A stretch of 64,000 nt of DNA from NCBI GenBank assembly GCA_000964245.1, contig LANB01000001.1, forward strand, positions 1,281,501 through 1,345,500, given 5' to 3'. The translations under genes and the position numbers were made by a program. Shown one piece after another: positions 45,359-53,525 of the stretch. Each line of letters starts with the position of its first letter. The first letter of the stretch is position 1. A model generated the notes under the pieces. It was not told where the DNA came from. It did no database searches and saw only the letters and a program-made list of their open reading frames with translations. Source of the stretch: Cellvibrionaceae bacterium 1162T.S.0a.05. Lineage in GTDB: Bacteria > Pseudomonadota > Gammaproteobacteria > Pseudomonadales > Cellvibrionaceae.

Positions 45359-45904
45359 ATGCACAGTGTACAAACTTATTTCGCCTCTTTCACGCTCATA
45401 CTGCTTCCCCTCTGGGTAAGCGCGCAGAATGATGACTCAACGCATTATGAAATCCACCTTAATTCTCACGCACTGAATCTTGATATTTCAGAGAAACGCG
45501 GGCCGCGGTATTCGGATGACTTCATAAATGCAGGGATAGTGCTGGGCGCGTATCGGGAGAGCGGTCGCAACCGCTATTGGGGCGCTGTGGTGGAGTATGC
45601 GACTGAACTCAATCGTGATGCACCCTTTGGCGATGGCACTGTCATTGGTTTTCGCCCGGTAAATTATCTCATTGATATCAATGACCGCTACGCGGCAGAA
45701 TTCTATCTCGGGGCCTCGCAAATCAAATGGGAAAAAACAGCGCGAGGCTACTATCTCGGCTGCAATTTACGCTGGAAAATGCGGGAACGTCTGTCTCTCG
45801 CGCTCGACTACCGTTGGCACCAGGATATGGCTTATGACTCACCGCTTGGCGATGTGATTATTCAAGGTGCATCTGTCGGAGGTGGGCTCGTCTTCCATTT
45901 CTAG
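45359..45904 (+). CDS. Exported beta-barrel-like protein
   Basis: This 181-residue protein has a signal peptide (FTLILLPLWVSAQ) and a mature part of alternating amphipathic strands ending in GGGLVFHF, with a terminal Phe. This is consistent with a small outer-membrane barrel like OmpW or OmpA-type barrels. No enzymatic motif was seen. It stands alone between two minus-strand operons. Confidence 0.72.
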   Translation: MHSVQTYFASFTLILLPLWVSAQNDDSTHYEIHLNSHALNLDISEKRGPRYSDDFINAGIVLGAYRESGRNRYWGAVVEYATELNRDAPFGDGTVIGFRPVNYLIDINDRYAAEFYLGASQIKWEKTARGYYLGCNLRWKMRERLSLALDYRWHQDMAYDSPLGDVIIQGASVGGGLVFHF

Positions 45905-45930
45905 TAAATGGGTCACCCTTCAAGCCTGTC

Positions 45931-45949
45931 GGAATTCTTCAAGAATTCC
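45931..45949. repeat. 19-nt palindrome between convergent genes
   Basis: GGAATTCTT-C-AAGAATTCC is a perfect inverted repeat with a one-base centre, midway between two convergent stop codons. It has no T-run, so it is a weak terminator at best; it could equally be a protein-binding site. Confidence 0.5.
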
Positions 45950-45986
45950 AGCCCTTATATAGAAACTGAGCCAGTTTAAAACCAGG

Positions 45987-47222
45987 TTATTCAGCAACTA
46001 ATTCCAACACACTCTGTAACAAGACGTTACAACCTTTTTCAACATCGTGCCAGTGCGTCCACTCATCTGGCGCATGGCTCACACCACCCACGCTGGGTAC
46101 AAAGAGTAAACCTGTTGGCACCATATCAGTAAAAAATTGCGCATCATGACCTGCACCGCTTGGCATCACAAGCGTTTTAAACCCCAGGTTTTCCGAGTGT
46201 TTCTGGAGCAAATTCATCATATCCTGCGAACAGTACCTGGGCTCCAACCAGCTCATTTGCTCGTATTCGAACATCAATTTATGGCGCCGCGCAATTGCAG
46301 ACAAGACGCGTCGGCATGCATCCGCCAAAGCCTTCATCACATCTTCAGACATATCGCGGCCAACGAGGGTAAACTCTGCTATCCCGGGAACGGTGTGCGC
46401 AAATCCAGGCTTCAACTCCACAGACCCAATGGTTAAGCGGCTTTTATCCGTGCCTTCTTCTTCAATAATGCGCGCAATTTCATGTGCAAAATCTGCTACC
46501 CCCATAAAGGCATCACTGCGTAAATTCATTGGCGCAGTCCCCGCATGATCTGCTTTACCAATTAATTTAATTTTCCATTTAAATACACCACTGATCCCTT
46601 CCACAACACCGATCGTATTGCCGGTTTGTTCCAGCACCGGCCCTTGTTCAATATGCAATTCAAGAAAACCGATAAGTGCATCCGGATCGCGCGCCGCATC
46701 CATCGCCAAATGATAGGGAAGTTGACAGCGCGCCATGGCATCGCGGAGCAATTCGCCGCTGGCATCTTTCGCTCGCTCCAGCCAATCCAGCTTAAGGTTT
46801 CCCGTTAGAGCTTGAGCACCGAGCATGCCGCCAAAACGGCCTTCTTCCTCGCTGGTAGCAATCACTTCAAGCGCATGTTTTAAGGGGATATTATTTTCCT
46901 GAATGACACGAATGCACTCGAGGCCCGCAACGACACCAAGTACACCATCGAACATACCACCTGCCGGCACTGAATCGAGATGCGAGGCAAGAATTAAGGC
47001 TTTACGATCATCGTCACCGTAACGGCCTATGACATTCCCCGCACCATCCATCGACGCCTTTATACCCAGCTCCCGCAAGTAGCTTTGAAACCAGTTGCGG
47101 ACTTTTATATCTTCGTCCGAAAAACCTTGACGGTAAACACCCTGATCTTCAGCGTTGTAGCCGTAACGGCCAATCGTGTATATGTCCTGCTTAACGCGTT
47201 CGAGATTAATTGCGTAGTTCAT
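45987..47222 (-). CDS. M20-family amidohydrolase (allantoate / N-carbamoyl-L-amino acid hydrolase type)
   Basis: This 411-residue zinc amidohydrolase resembles AllC and L-N-carbamoylases, which release ammonia and CO2 from ureido groups. The metal sites are visible: ASHLDSVPAGGMFDGVLGV (His and bridging Asp), TSEEEGRFGGMLG (catalytic Glu and ligand), the LHIEQGPVLE His, and GAGHDAQFF late in the chain. The dimerisation domain in the middle (GKADHAGTAPM) is typical. It is the last gene of the proposed ureide cluster. The natural substrate is not certain between allantoate, N-carbamoyl-aspartate and other N-carbamoyl amino acids. Confidence 0.9.
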   Translation of the reverse strand: MNYAINLERVKQDIYTIGRYGYNAEDQGVYRQGFSDEDIKVRNWFQSYLRELGIKASMDGAGNVIGRYGDDDRKALILASHLDSVPAGGMFDGVLGVVAGLECIRVIQENNIPLKHALEVIATSEEEGRFGGMLGAQALTGNLKLDWLERAKDASGELLRDAMARCQLPYHLAMDAARDPDALIGFLELHIEQGPVLEQTGNTIGVVEGISGVFKWKIKLIGKADHAGTAPMNLRSDAFMGVADFAHEIARIIEEEGTDKSRLTIGSVELKPGFAHTVPGIAEFTLVGRDMSEDVMKALADACRRVLSAIARRHKLMFEYEQMSWLEPRYCSQDMMNLLQKHSENLGFKTLVMPSGAGHDAQFFTDMVPTGLLFVPSVGGVSHAPDEWTHWHDVEKGCNVLLQSVLELVAE

Positions 47223-47334
47223 TATTTTTTCTCTTTAATATGCCATCTTTTTAATGGCATCTTTTTATTATGACTTTCTTATGGCAATGTTCTTATGGCA
47301 TTTTCCCTGGTTATCAGACCAGCGGAAATAATAA

Positions 47335-49344
47335 TCACGCAGCCCAACCAAGGCTTCGGGCCCTCTCTTCAGCCAGCTTTGGAATATCCTGAGCTATAAA
47401 ATGCTTGTGAAGAATTTGCACACCCAGCAGATGGTTTATGATTGCATCCATCTGCACTTTTTCTGCTACCGAAGTTTGCGGGTGTTCATGCTTTTCAAAT
47501 AAACGGGTGACCCCCTCGTAAGAAAGCAGACCCGTATCTCCAATGCTTTCTCGACTTAAAAACGTATCGGCCAGTTGTTTCATTTGTTGCCACTTCTGTT
47601 TATCGGTATGTGCCGGCGGCGCCATAAAAGCAAATTTTTCGCGCTTGTAGAGCACCTCAGGCAAAATGCCTTTCATCGCTTCACGCAATACATATTTTTC
47701 TGTACGACCTTTAATTCGGTATTGCGGCGGCAATTGCACAGCAAGTTCAGCCAAATGGTGATCCAGAAAGGCCGGGCGCGCTTCCATGGAATTTGCCATA
47801 TCTACACGGTCACCTCCCCAGGTTAGAATTTGCCCTTCAAGCATGGTTTTACACCAAATATATTGCGCTTTATCCAGTGCATGTCGGCCACGCAACTGCT
47901 CATCATCAAAGGTATTTGCTATCGCCTCGCCGGGGTTGTAGCCCACTAAATTGTTACGTCGCTCGGTCGACAACAAAGCAGGTACATGCTCAACACAGGC
48001 CAACCAGGGTTGCAGACAGCTGGGCGTGAAGCCCACTTTAAAATGCAATGCCGGGTCATCAATCACATCCTTGGAAAGCATTGCACCTGTAAACAATGAG
48101 TTACTTTCATTCAAAAGCGATTGCCATTCAGCTTTTTCCTGGGTACTCAATGTATCGAGGCCGTGAAGGAACATATCGCGTCGAAAAGCCGGATAGCCGC
48201 CAAACAATTCATCGGAGCCTTCGCCGGTCATCACAACTTTGTAATTGCTATCACGGACATGGCGACTCATTAATAATTTTGCGACTCCAAGCGTATTGTA
48301 AATGGTGCGCTCTGTATGCCAGAGCGTTTCTTCAAAATGCCCATAAAGCTCATTACCGGAAAGACGCATAATATCTTGATCGGCACCGCAGCTTTCTGCC
48401 ATTTCGCTGGCAATCGCACTTTCATCATAGGCTTTATCATCAAAACCAATCGTAAATGCTTTAACCGGCCCCTGGCGACAAGCAGAAGCAAGGCCGATGA
48501 TCGCACACGAATCGATCCCGCCCGAAAGATAACTGCCCACGGGAACATCGGCTTCTAATCGCAAAGCCACTGCACTGAGTAAGCCTTCGCGCACTTGCTC
48601 GATCGCGTCTTCTTCGCGCATCGATTGGCGTTCAGCTTCGAGAGGAAAATCGAGATCCCAATATTTGGTTTCGACGATATTAAATTTACCGTGTTGCCGC
48701 TGAATTTTGAGAATGTGACCCGGCTTAACCTGGTGAATACCTTTAAATGCCGTTGTGCCAGGCACCATTGTTTGCATAAGCTGATGAAACAAGCCTTGAT
48801 CTGAAAAATATCTCTGTACATCAGGGTGCGCAAATAATACTTTTAGCTCAGAACCAAATACGATTGCATCTTTGGTTTGAGTCCAATACAAGGGTTTAAT
48901 CCCGAAACGGTCGCGCACCAGGTACAGGCTTTCGTCCTGTTTGTCATACAGTGAAAAAGCAAATTCACCGCGTAAATGTTTTAGCGTTTCCTCAATACCG
49001 TAACGAGGAAATAAATGTAAAATAATTTCTGAATCGCTCTTGGTTTTAAATCGTGCACCGTCGGCGGTAAGGCGCGCTCGAATTTTTTGATAGTCATAAA
49101 ATTCGCCGTTATGCGCAAGTAAAAGGCGTTCGCCCTGGCTGACAAAGGGTTGACGACCGCGTTGCTCGTTCAAATCGATAATGGAAAGACGTGCATGACT
49201 AAAACCAACACCGTGATCATTGAATTGCTGCACCCCAAACCCATCCGGCCCACGGTGGTATTGAATTGCAGCCATGTTCACAAGAAGTTGGCTTGAAATC
49301 GTCGCCTCTTTGGAGGCATGAAAAAGTCCGGCAATGCCACACAT
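47335..49344 (-). CDS. asnB: Asparagine synthase (glutamine-hydrolysing)
   Basis: The N-terminus MCGIAGLF exposes Cys2, the glutaminase nucleophile of class II amidotransferases, with YHRGPDGFG and AHNGEFYDY completing that domain (about 1-200). The synthetase half shows the ATP pyrophosphatase loop SGGIDSCAIIGLA near residue 267 and MTGEGSDELFGGY. At 669 residues it is longer than E. coli AsnB (about 554) and belongs with the long forms often found in biosynthetic clusters. It lies between the carbamoyltransferase-like and M20 genes, so it may use the ammonia or aspartate released by them, or amidate a special substrate. Confidence 0.93.
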   Translation of the reverse strand: MCGIAGLFHASKEATISSQLLVNMAAIQYHRGPDGFGVQQFNDHGVGFSHARLSIIDLNEQRGRQPFVSQGERLLLAHNGEFYDYQKIRARLTADGARFKTKSDSEIILHLFPRYGIEETLKHLRGEFAFSLYDKQDESLYLVRDRFGIKPLYWTQTKDAIVFGSELKVLFAHPDVQRYFSDQGLFHQLMQTMVPGTTAFKGIHQVKPGHILKIQRQHGKFNIVETKYWDLDFPLEAERQSMREEDAIEQVREGLLSAVALRLEADVPVGSYLSGGIDSCAIIGLASACRQGPVKAFTIGFDDKAYDESAIASEMAESCGADQDIMRLSGNELYGHFEETLWHTERTIYNTLGVAKLLMSRHVRDSNYKVVMTGEGSDELFGGYPAFRRDMFLHGLDTLSTQEKAEWQSLLNESNSLFTGAMLSKDVIDDPALHFKVGFTPSCLQPWLACVEHVPALLSTERRNNLVGYNPGEAIANTFDDEQLRGRHALDKAQYIWCKTMLEGQILTWGGDRVDMANSMEARPAFLDHHLAELAVQLPPQYRIKGRTEKYVLREAMKGILPEVLYKREKFAFMAPPAHTDKQKWQQMKQLADTFLSRESIGDTGLLSYEGVTRLFEKHEHPQTSVAEKVQMDAIINHLLGVQILHKHFIAQDIPKLAEERARSLGWAA

Positions 49345-49395
49345 AAAACAACCTGTTGCTAAAGAATTTAAATAAGTGAAAAGGGCGTAATAAAA

Positions 49396-50487
49396 TTAGA
49401 CCACATCCAGCACGCGGCCCTTACGATGGACAAGGCAAGTCAACAAGGCCATGCGAATAAACACCGCCCCCCGCGCTTGCGAAAAATACCAATTGTGTTC
49501 CGTATCATCCAATTCTGGAGAGAGTTCTTCGCCACGCGCGAGGGGATGAAGGATCATGGCGCCTTTTTTAAAGGGGATACTGCAGTCCAGTTTAAATTTA
49601 TCCCCATAAGTTTCAAAACTATCGCCTACCCAGGCAATGGCATTAATATAAACAACATCAAGACTGGGAACTGCTTCTTTAAATTCCTGATCCGCAAAAC
49701 GGACATTTAAACCGCGCGATTGCATTTCTTCTATTAACGAGGCATCCAGATCCGTCGACTCCGCACTAAAAATAAGCACCTCAGCAAATGCATAGTGAAA
49801 CACCGAAAAGATTTTTAACAAACTACGCACCGTACGCATTTTATGAGGCACACCGATAATCCCGACACGAATTTTTTTCTCATCCTCGACATCTTTTTTA
49901 ATCAGTTCAGGGCGCCATTTAAAAATGGTATATATATCAGCCATTGCCTGCGTCGGGTGTTCATCAACACCATTGCCGGCATTAATAATAGGAATTCTTA
50001 AAGAGTTTTTCATTTCTGTCAGGGATTCTGCACGCGTATCACGTAACACCACACAATCCGCATAGTTGTTAAACATCTCGCCCACATCCGACAGGGACTC
50101 TCCCTTGGCAATACCGGTAGTGGAGCGATCGGTAATCGACATAATGTCACCACCGAGGCGGTGCCATGCACTTTCAAACGACAAGCGCGTACGTGTGCTG
50201 GGTTCATAAAATGCACTGATTAAAATTTTCCCTTGCAACGGCGTACGAAAACGCTCGGGGTTACTTTCATATTTCGCAGCAAGTCGAAATAGTTGTAACA
50301 GTGTTTGTTGATCAAATTGATCAGCCGTCAATATATGTTGATTTTCCAGAGGCAATAAGTGTTCGCCCTCTTCCATAATTGACCTGAGTAAGGCCTTGGG
50401 GTGCGCGTTTCCGTGTACCTCTTCTCGTTCACGAATAACCCGGTGTTCACGAGAGGAGAGCCCATCCAAAGATTCGTGACTTACCAT
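49396..50487 (-). CDS. Aspartate carbamoyltransferase-like enzyme
   Basis: This 363-residue member of the ATCase/OTCase family has the carbamoyl-phosphate motif FYEPSTRTRLSFESA near residue 95, the HPTQ motif NAGNGVDEHPTQAMADIYT, and the C-terminal FIRMALL end. It carries a 45- to 50-residue N-terminal extension rich in Glu, His and Arg that is not part of the usual fold. No pyrI or pyrC gene is next to it, so it is probably a specialised paralogue rather than the pyrimidine enzyme. In a ureide pathway it could run backwards, giving carbamoyl phosphate. The ATG overlaps the 40-residue gene in front. Confidence 0.88.
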   Translation of the reverse strand: MVSHESLDGLSSREHRVIREREEVHGNAHPKALLRSIMEEGEHLLPLENQHILTADQFDQQTLLQLFRLAAKYESNPERFRTPLQGKILISAFYEPSTRTRLSFESAWHRLGGDIMSITDRSTTGIAKGESLSDVGEMFNNYADCVVLRDTRAESLTEMKNSLRIPIINAGNGVDEHPTQAMADIYTIFKWRPELIKKDVEDEKKIRVGIIGVPHKMRTVRSLLKIFSVFHYAFAEVLIFSAESTDLDASLIEEMQSRGLNVRFADQEFKEAVPSLDVVYINAIAWVGDSFETYGDKFKLDCSIPFKKGAMILHPLARGEELSPELDDTEHNWYFSQARGAVFIRMALLTCLVHRKGRVLDVV

Positions 50488-50603
50488 AATTCACCTCGTT
50501 TAAAATCGATAACAAGTAGAGCAATTAAAAGTAAGGGGCTCAAACACACCATAGCTAAAGCCACAAGTGTTAGAGCGGTAAAAGAAAACAGGGAAATTGT
50601 CAT
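50481..50603 (-). CDS. 40-residue single-helix membrane protein, possible symporter accessory subunit
   Basis: This tiny gene lies exactly between the symporter and the carbamoyltransferase-like gene. Its ATG overlaps the symporter stop codon as ATGA (50600-50603), and its TAA overlaps the next ATG region (ATGGTAA, 50481-50487). Both junctions are therefore translationally coupled, which is strong evidence that it is real. The product begins MTISLFSFTALTLVALAMV, has about 28 hydrophobic residues in one or two short helices, and ends in a charged DFKRGELW tail. Small accessory subunits of this kind are known for sodium symporters (MetS, YhdT and similar), though this sequence is not one I recognise. 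Confidence 0.8.
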   Translation of the reverse strand: MTISLFSFTALTLVALAMVCLSPLLLIALLVIDFKRGELW

Positions 50604-52030
50604 GGTTTATCCGTGCTCTGAAGTGAGTCAAAATCAAAAAGGTGATTTTCAAATTTACTGAATACAAGCGTGACGACAAGCGACACCGCACAGGACACCA
50701 GCGCGGCAACATAAAAGCCGATCATAAAATACGATGCCAGACCCAATACCGTGCCACTCACCATGGCCGCGCTCACTGCAAATTTTCCCGGCCAACGGAA
50801 GAACAGGCCAAAAACAATAGGCCAAATGGTGCTGGCGACAAAGGCGCCCGTAAAGTACAACAAAGATGCAAGCGTGCTTAACTTGAGTAAGCACAAAGCC
50901 CAGGCACCCAGGCCGAGAATGAGAATGACAAACTTGCTCGCCTTTAGGCAGTCTTCGTTACTGGCATCAGGTTTCAAATGACCGCGGTAGATATCCTGGG
51001 TAATCAGGTCTGCTGTCGCCGCAAGCAAGGAATCCAGACTGGATGCCAACGCAGAAAAAACGACAATAAAAACAATTACCGCGCCGACCGACCCCAAAAC
51101 TTTCCCTGCAACAAGTGGCCCCACCATATCCGCCGAAGGCACCAAAATATTCAAGGAAGGCGCAGCCAGCGCGACAAAACCCGCTGCAACAGGGATTGGC
51201 AGCCAACATAAGCCCGCGAGCAAATAGGCTTTCGCACCTGTATTTTCCCTGAATGCAAAAGCGCGAGACCACCAGACATTGGAATGGAATATTTCACCCA
51301 CACCGAAAAGCAAATTGTTAAACAAAAACATAATTGCCGCCGGGAAAAGTAAATTCAATAACTGGGGATGATCCTCTTTCAGATTGCGATGAATCGTGTC
51401 AAAACCGACATTTTGAATAACCAATACAGCAATAATAATGACGCCGATAATAATAATGAGGGTTTGCACAAAGTCTGTGGCAATCACTGCGCGCAAGCCA
51501 CCCATCAAGGTGTAACACACGCAAACAAAAAGAATAATGCTCATGCCAAGGTGATAATCCAAACCACTCAAGGTATTCACAAGAATACCGCCAGCCATAC
51601 CCAGGCTAATTAACCACCCAAAAGCATAAAACAACGAAATAATCAGGAAAATCCGCCAAGCCGCGATACCGTAACGTCTGCGAATAAAATCACCGGAAGT
51701 AAAGCCGTGTGGCAACAAGGCCTTGATACGCTTGGCCAGCGGTGCAAACAGCAGCAGCCCCACCGCCCCAAGCGAGTAACCCACCATACCCCAAACACCC
51801 AACTGGTAGGTCAGCTGCGGTGCGGTCATGGTGGTGTTGCTGGTAACCCACGTCGCCATCGCCGTGGCTGTAGCAAATGCGAGGCCTACGTTGCGGCCTG
51901 CAAGCATATAGTCGTCCAGGCTTTTGTTCTTGCGGCCCAGATAATAGCCAAAAACAATCCAAATCAAGCTGAATACAACAAGAATCGCTGCACCCATGCC
52001 AGGAGAGAGCGCGCTATCCAAGGTTTTCAT
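50600..52030 (-). CDS. Sodium:solute symporter (SSS family, urea/DUR3-like)
   Basis: This 476-residue inner-membrane transporter has about 13 helices and belongs to the sodium:solute symporter family. The N-terminal SLDDYMLAGRNVG and ATWVTSNTTMTAPQLTYQLG, followed by LLPHGFTSGDFIRRRYG, resemble the urea/polyamine-type DUR3 branch more than proline or sugar symporters. The cargo is therefore probably a small amide or ureide (inference from similarity and from the neighbouring amidohydrolase and carbamoyltransferase). The ATG lies inside the end of the upstream gene (17-bp overlap). Confidence 0.92.
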   Translation of the reverse strand: MKTLDSALSPGMGAAILVVFSLIWIVFGYYLGRKNKSLDDYMLAGRNVGLAFATATAMATWVTSNTTMTAPQLTYQLGVWGMVGYSLGAVGLLLFAPLAKRIKALLPHGFTSGDFIRRRYGIAAWRIFLIISLFYAFGWLISLGMAGGILVNTLSGLDYHLGMSIILFVCVCYTLMGGLRAVIATDFVQTLIIIIGVIIIAVLVIQNVGFDTIHRNLKEDHPQLLNLLFPAAIMFLFNNLLFGVGEIFHSNVWWSRAFAFRENTGAKAYLLAGLCWLPIPVAAGFVALAAPSLNILVPSADMVGPLVAGKVLGSVGAVIVFIVVFSALASSLDSLLAATADLITQDIYRGHLKPDASNEDCLKASKFVILILGLGAWALCLLKLSTLASLLYFTGAFVASTIWPIVFGLFFRWPGKFAVSAAMVSGTVLGLASYFMIGFYVAALVSCAVSLVVTLVFSKFENHLFDFDSLQSTDKP

Positions 52031-52571
52031 CCTTACTTTGTTTTAATCCGAAAAAAATACTGCACGCCAATACAACAAACAGCAATAAGCCTGTGAGAAA
52101 GAAGCCCATCGCCTTGCTCAATGCATGATGTTGTACGCGTACTTGAAGCACATTACTGTTACCAGCAGGTGACACAATTTGAAAGAAATACTCGCCGTCT
52201 TCGAAACCGCTAAGCGTCAGGGCTTCGATGGACGCAATGGCATATTTTTTTGAAACTGAAAAATCTCTCGACTGTGACTGCCTCAGAAACACAGCATCGT
52301 GCTTCGCAGACGCGCCATTATCCGCAATAGCTGTCTCAGGCTGCCAACTCAGCACAAAATAGCCTTCGGTTGAAATCTCGGTATTGCTGGACAGCTTAAT
52401 CTGCTGCGCGCACAGGGGACTCGCAGCTAACAACAGCGATGTTAGCCAGAAAAAACGCGTCAACGACGCGGAAAGACAAACGGTTTTAAAAATCTCTGTT
52501 ACGTGTTTTATCAAGGAAAAATCAGAATTCCCAGCCGGGATACTCCAGTGTGTAGACTGCACACTACACAA
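52014..52571 (-). CDS. Type I membrane protein with a periplasmic beta-sandwich-like domain
   Basis: A signal peptide (FFWLTSLLLAASPLCAQ) is followed by about 100 residues with a fibronectin/Ig-like strand pattern (TEGYFVLSWQPE, GFEDGEYFFQIVSPAGNSNVLQVRV). One C-terminal membrane helix (MGFFLTGLLLFVVLACSIFFG) and a short charged tail end the protein. The domain faces the periplasm. The start is uncertain, because the frame carries a long region before the signal; a later start is possible. It is the first gene of the ureide cluster and overlaps the symporter gene, so it may be a periplasmic partner of the transporter. Confidence 0.72.
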   Translation of the reverse strand: MCSVQSTHWSIPAGNSDFSLIKHVTEIFKTVCLSASLTRFFWLTSLLLAASPLCAQQIKLSSNTEISTEGYFVLSWQPETAIADNGASAKHDAVFLRQSQSRDFSVSKKYAIASIEALTLSGFEDGEYFFQIVSPAGNSNVLQVRVQHHALSKAMGFFLTGLLLFVVLACSIFFGLKQSKDENLG

Positions 52572-52943
52572 ATTTCACTTTTTATTCCACTTTAGGGGGA
52601 AGTGCAGGGTCAATGCACCATTTAGGGTTTGCGTAAAATTCAATACAAATATTCATACAGGCGTCATGGATTATTTTGCACTTTATCGTGCGCAAACTGC
52701 CGCCTTATGGTGCATAGCCTCTCGACACCAATTTGCAATACTCCGCTACTCCACTCACAGTTCCATCGCCATTTTCGTTAAAAATCACGCAGGGTTGCAA
52801 TTATTTTGACGCCTTTTTCATTATCCTGACAGATACAACCGGAACAGACTCACTCTGCAAGCGCTTCTTAGCGGTAACAATTTTTTGCAACGCATGGGCT
52901 TTCAACAGCGCAGGAGAGAGTGATCAAAAATTACCAGGGTTTT
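52572..52943. other. Non-coding stretch upstream of the ureide cluster
   Basis: This 372-bp gap between two minus-strand genes has no supported gene, repeat or RNA. It should contain the promoter of the ureide cluster. Confidence 0.5.
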
Positions 52944-53444
52944 TTATTCTTCTTGTGGTGCTGAAACTTTTTCTGAGGCCCAAAAAGGTAAAATTTTGTG
53001 TAATTTAATTGTGTAGGGAATGAGAAGCAGCAACTCTAACCGGATAAAAATACCATCCCCGGTAAACATGGTCAGAATACAAACAGCCATACTAAGGTAC
53101 GCCAAAGCAAGGCAGGACTTTACTCCCCATGATTTTCCAAATAGTAATCCAAATGCACACACCCCATGCGCGATAAAAAGAACCAAAATAAAAAATGCAA
53201 CCGGGTTATAGATCGAGCCAGACGTTTCAAGCCCATAGAATGAAAACTCGCTTTCGGCTCCTGTTACTGCTGCGAAAACGCCAACCAATGCAACCAATCC
53301 ACCAAAAACAATAAATAACCAACCGAAGACTTTTATCCAAATTGGAATCAGATTACGCCTGATTTCAACAATGTCACCTTGAACATCTGGATTCTCGAGG
53401 TCACTACGGGGAGATTGATATAGATTGTCGCCGGTCATAGTCAT
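52944..53444 (-). CDS. Four-helix membrane protein of unknown function
   Basis: This protein of about 166 residues has a polar N-terminus (NLYQSPRSDLENPD) and four hydrophobic segments (about 38-60, 80-100, 105-125 and 130-150). The ATG at 53444 is taken over an upstream TTG; neither has a good ribosome-binding site. The Tyr-Gln-Ser-Pro stretch before the helices is common in small hypothetical membrane proteins of many bacteria. No function can be assigned. Confidence 0.7.
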   Translation of the reverse strand: MTMTGDNLYQSPRSDLENPDVQGDIVEIRRNLIPIWIKVFGWLFIVFGGLVALVGVFAAVTGAESEFSFYGLETSGSIYNPVAFFILVLFIAHGVCAFGLLFGKSWGVKSCLALAYLSMAVCILTMFTGDGIFIRLELLLLIPYTIKLHKILPFWASEKVSAPQEE

Positions 53445-53487
53445 TTTTTTCAAACGCTTGTTTTGAATTGCTTGTTTTTGATTTTCT

Positions 53488-53515
53488 GCCGGGAAAAGAA
53501 CAGGCTTTTCCCGGC
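53488..53515 (-). terminator. Strong hairpin after the glucoamylase gene
   Basis: GCCGGGAAAAG pairs perfectly over 11 bp with CTTTTCCCGGC around a 6-nt loop, 11 bp past the glucoamylase stop codon. No T-run follows on the minus strand, so it may stabilise the transcript end rather than terminate on its own. Confidence 0.6.
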
Positions 53516-53525
53516 AACAAGCTTA

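Noticed and set aside
47223-47334. Short ATGGCAT-like repeats upstream of the M20 hydrolase
   Set aside because: The repeats are imperfect and few, and are compatible with AT-rich chance similarity.
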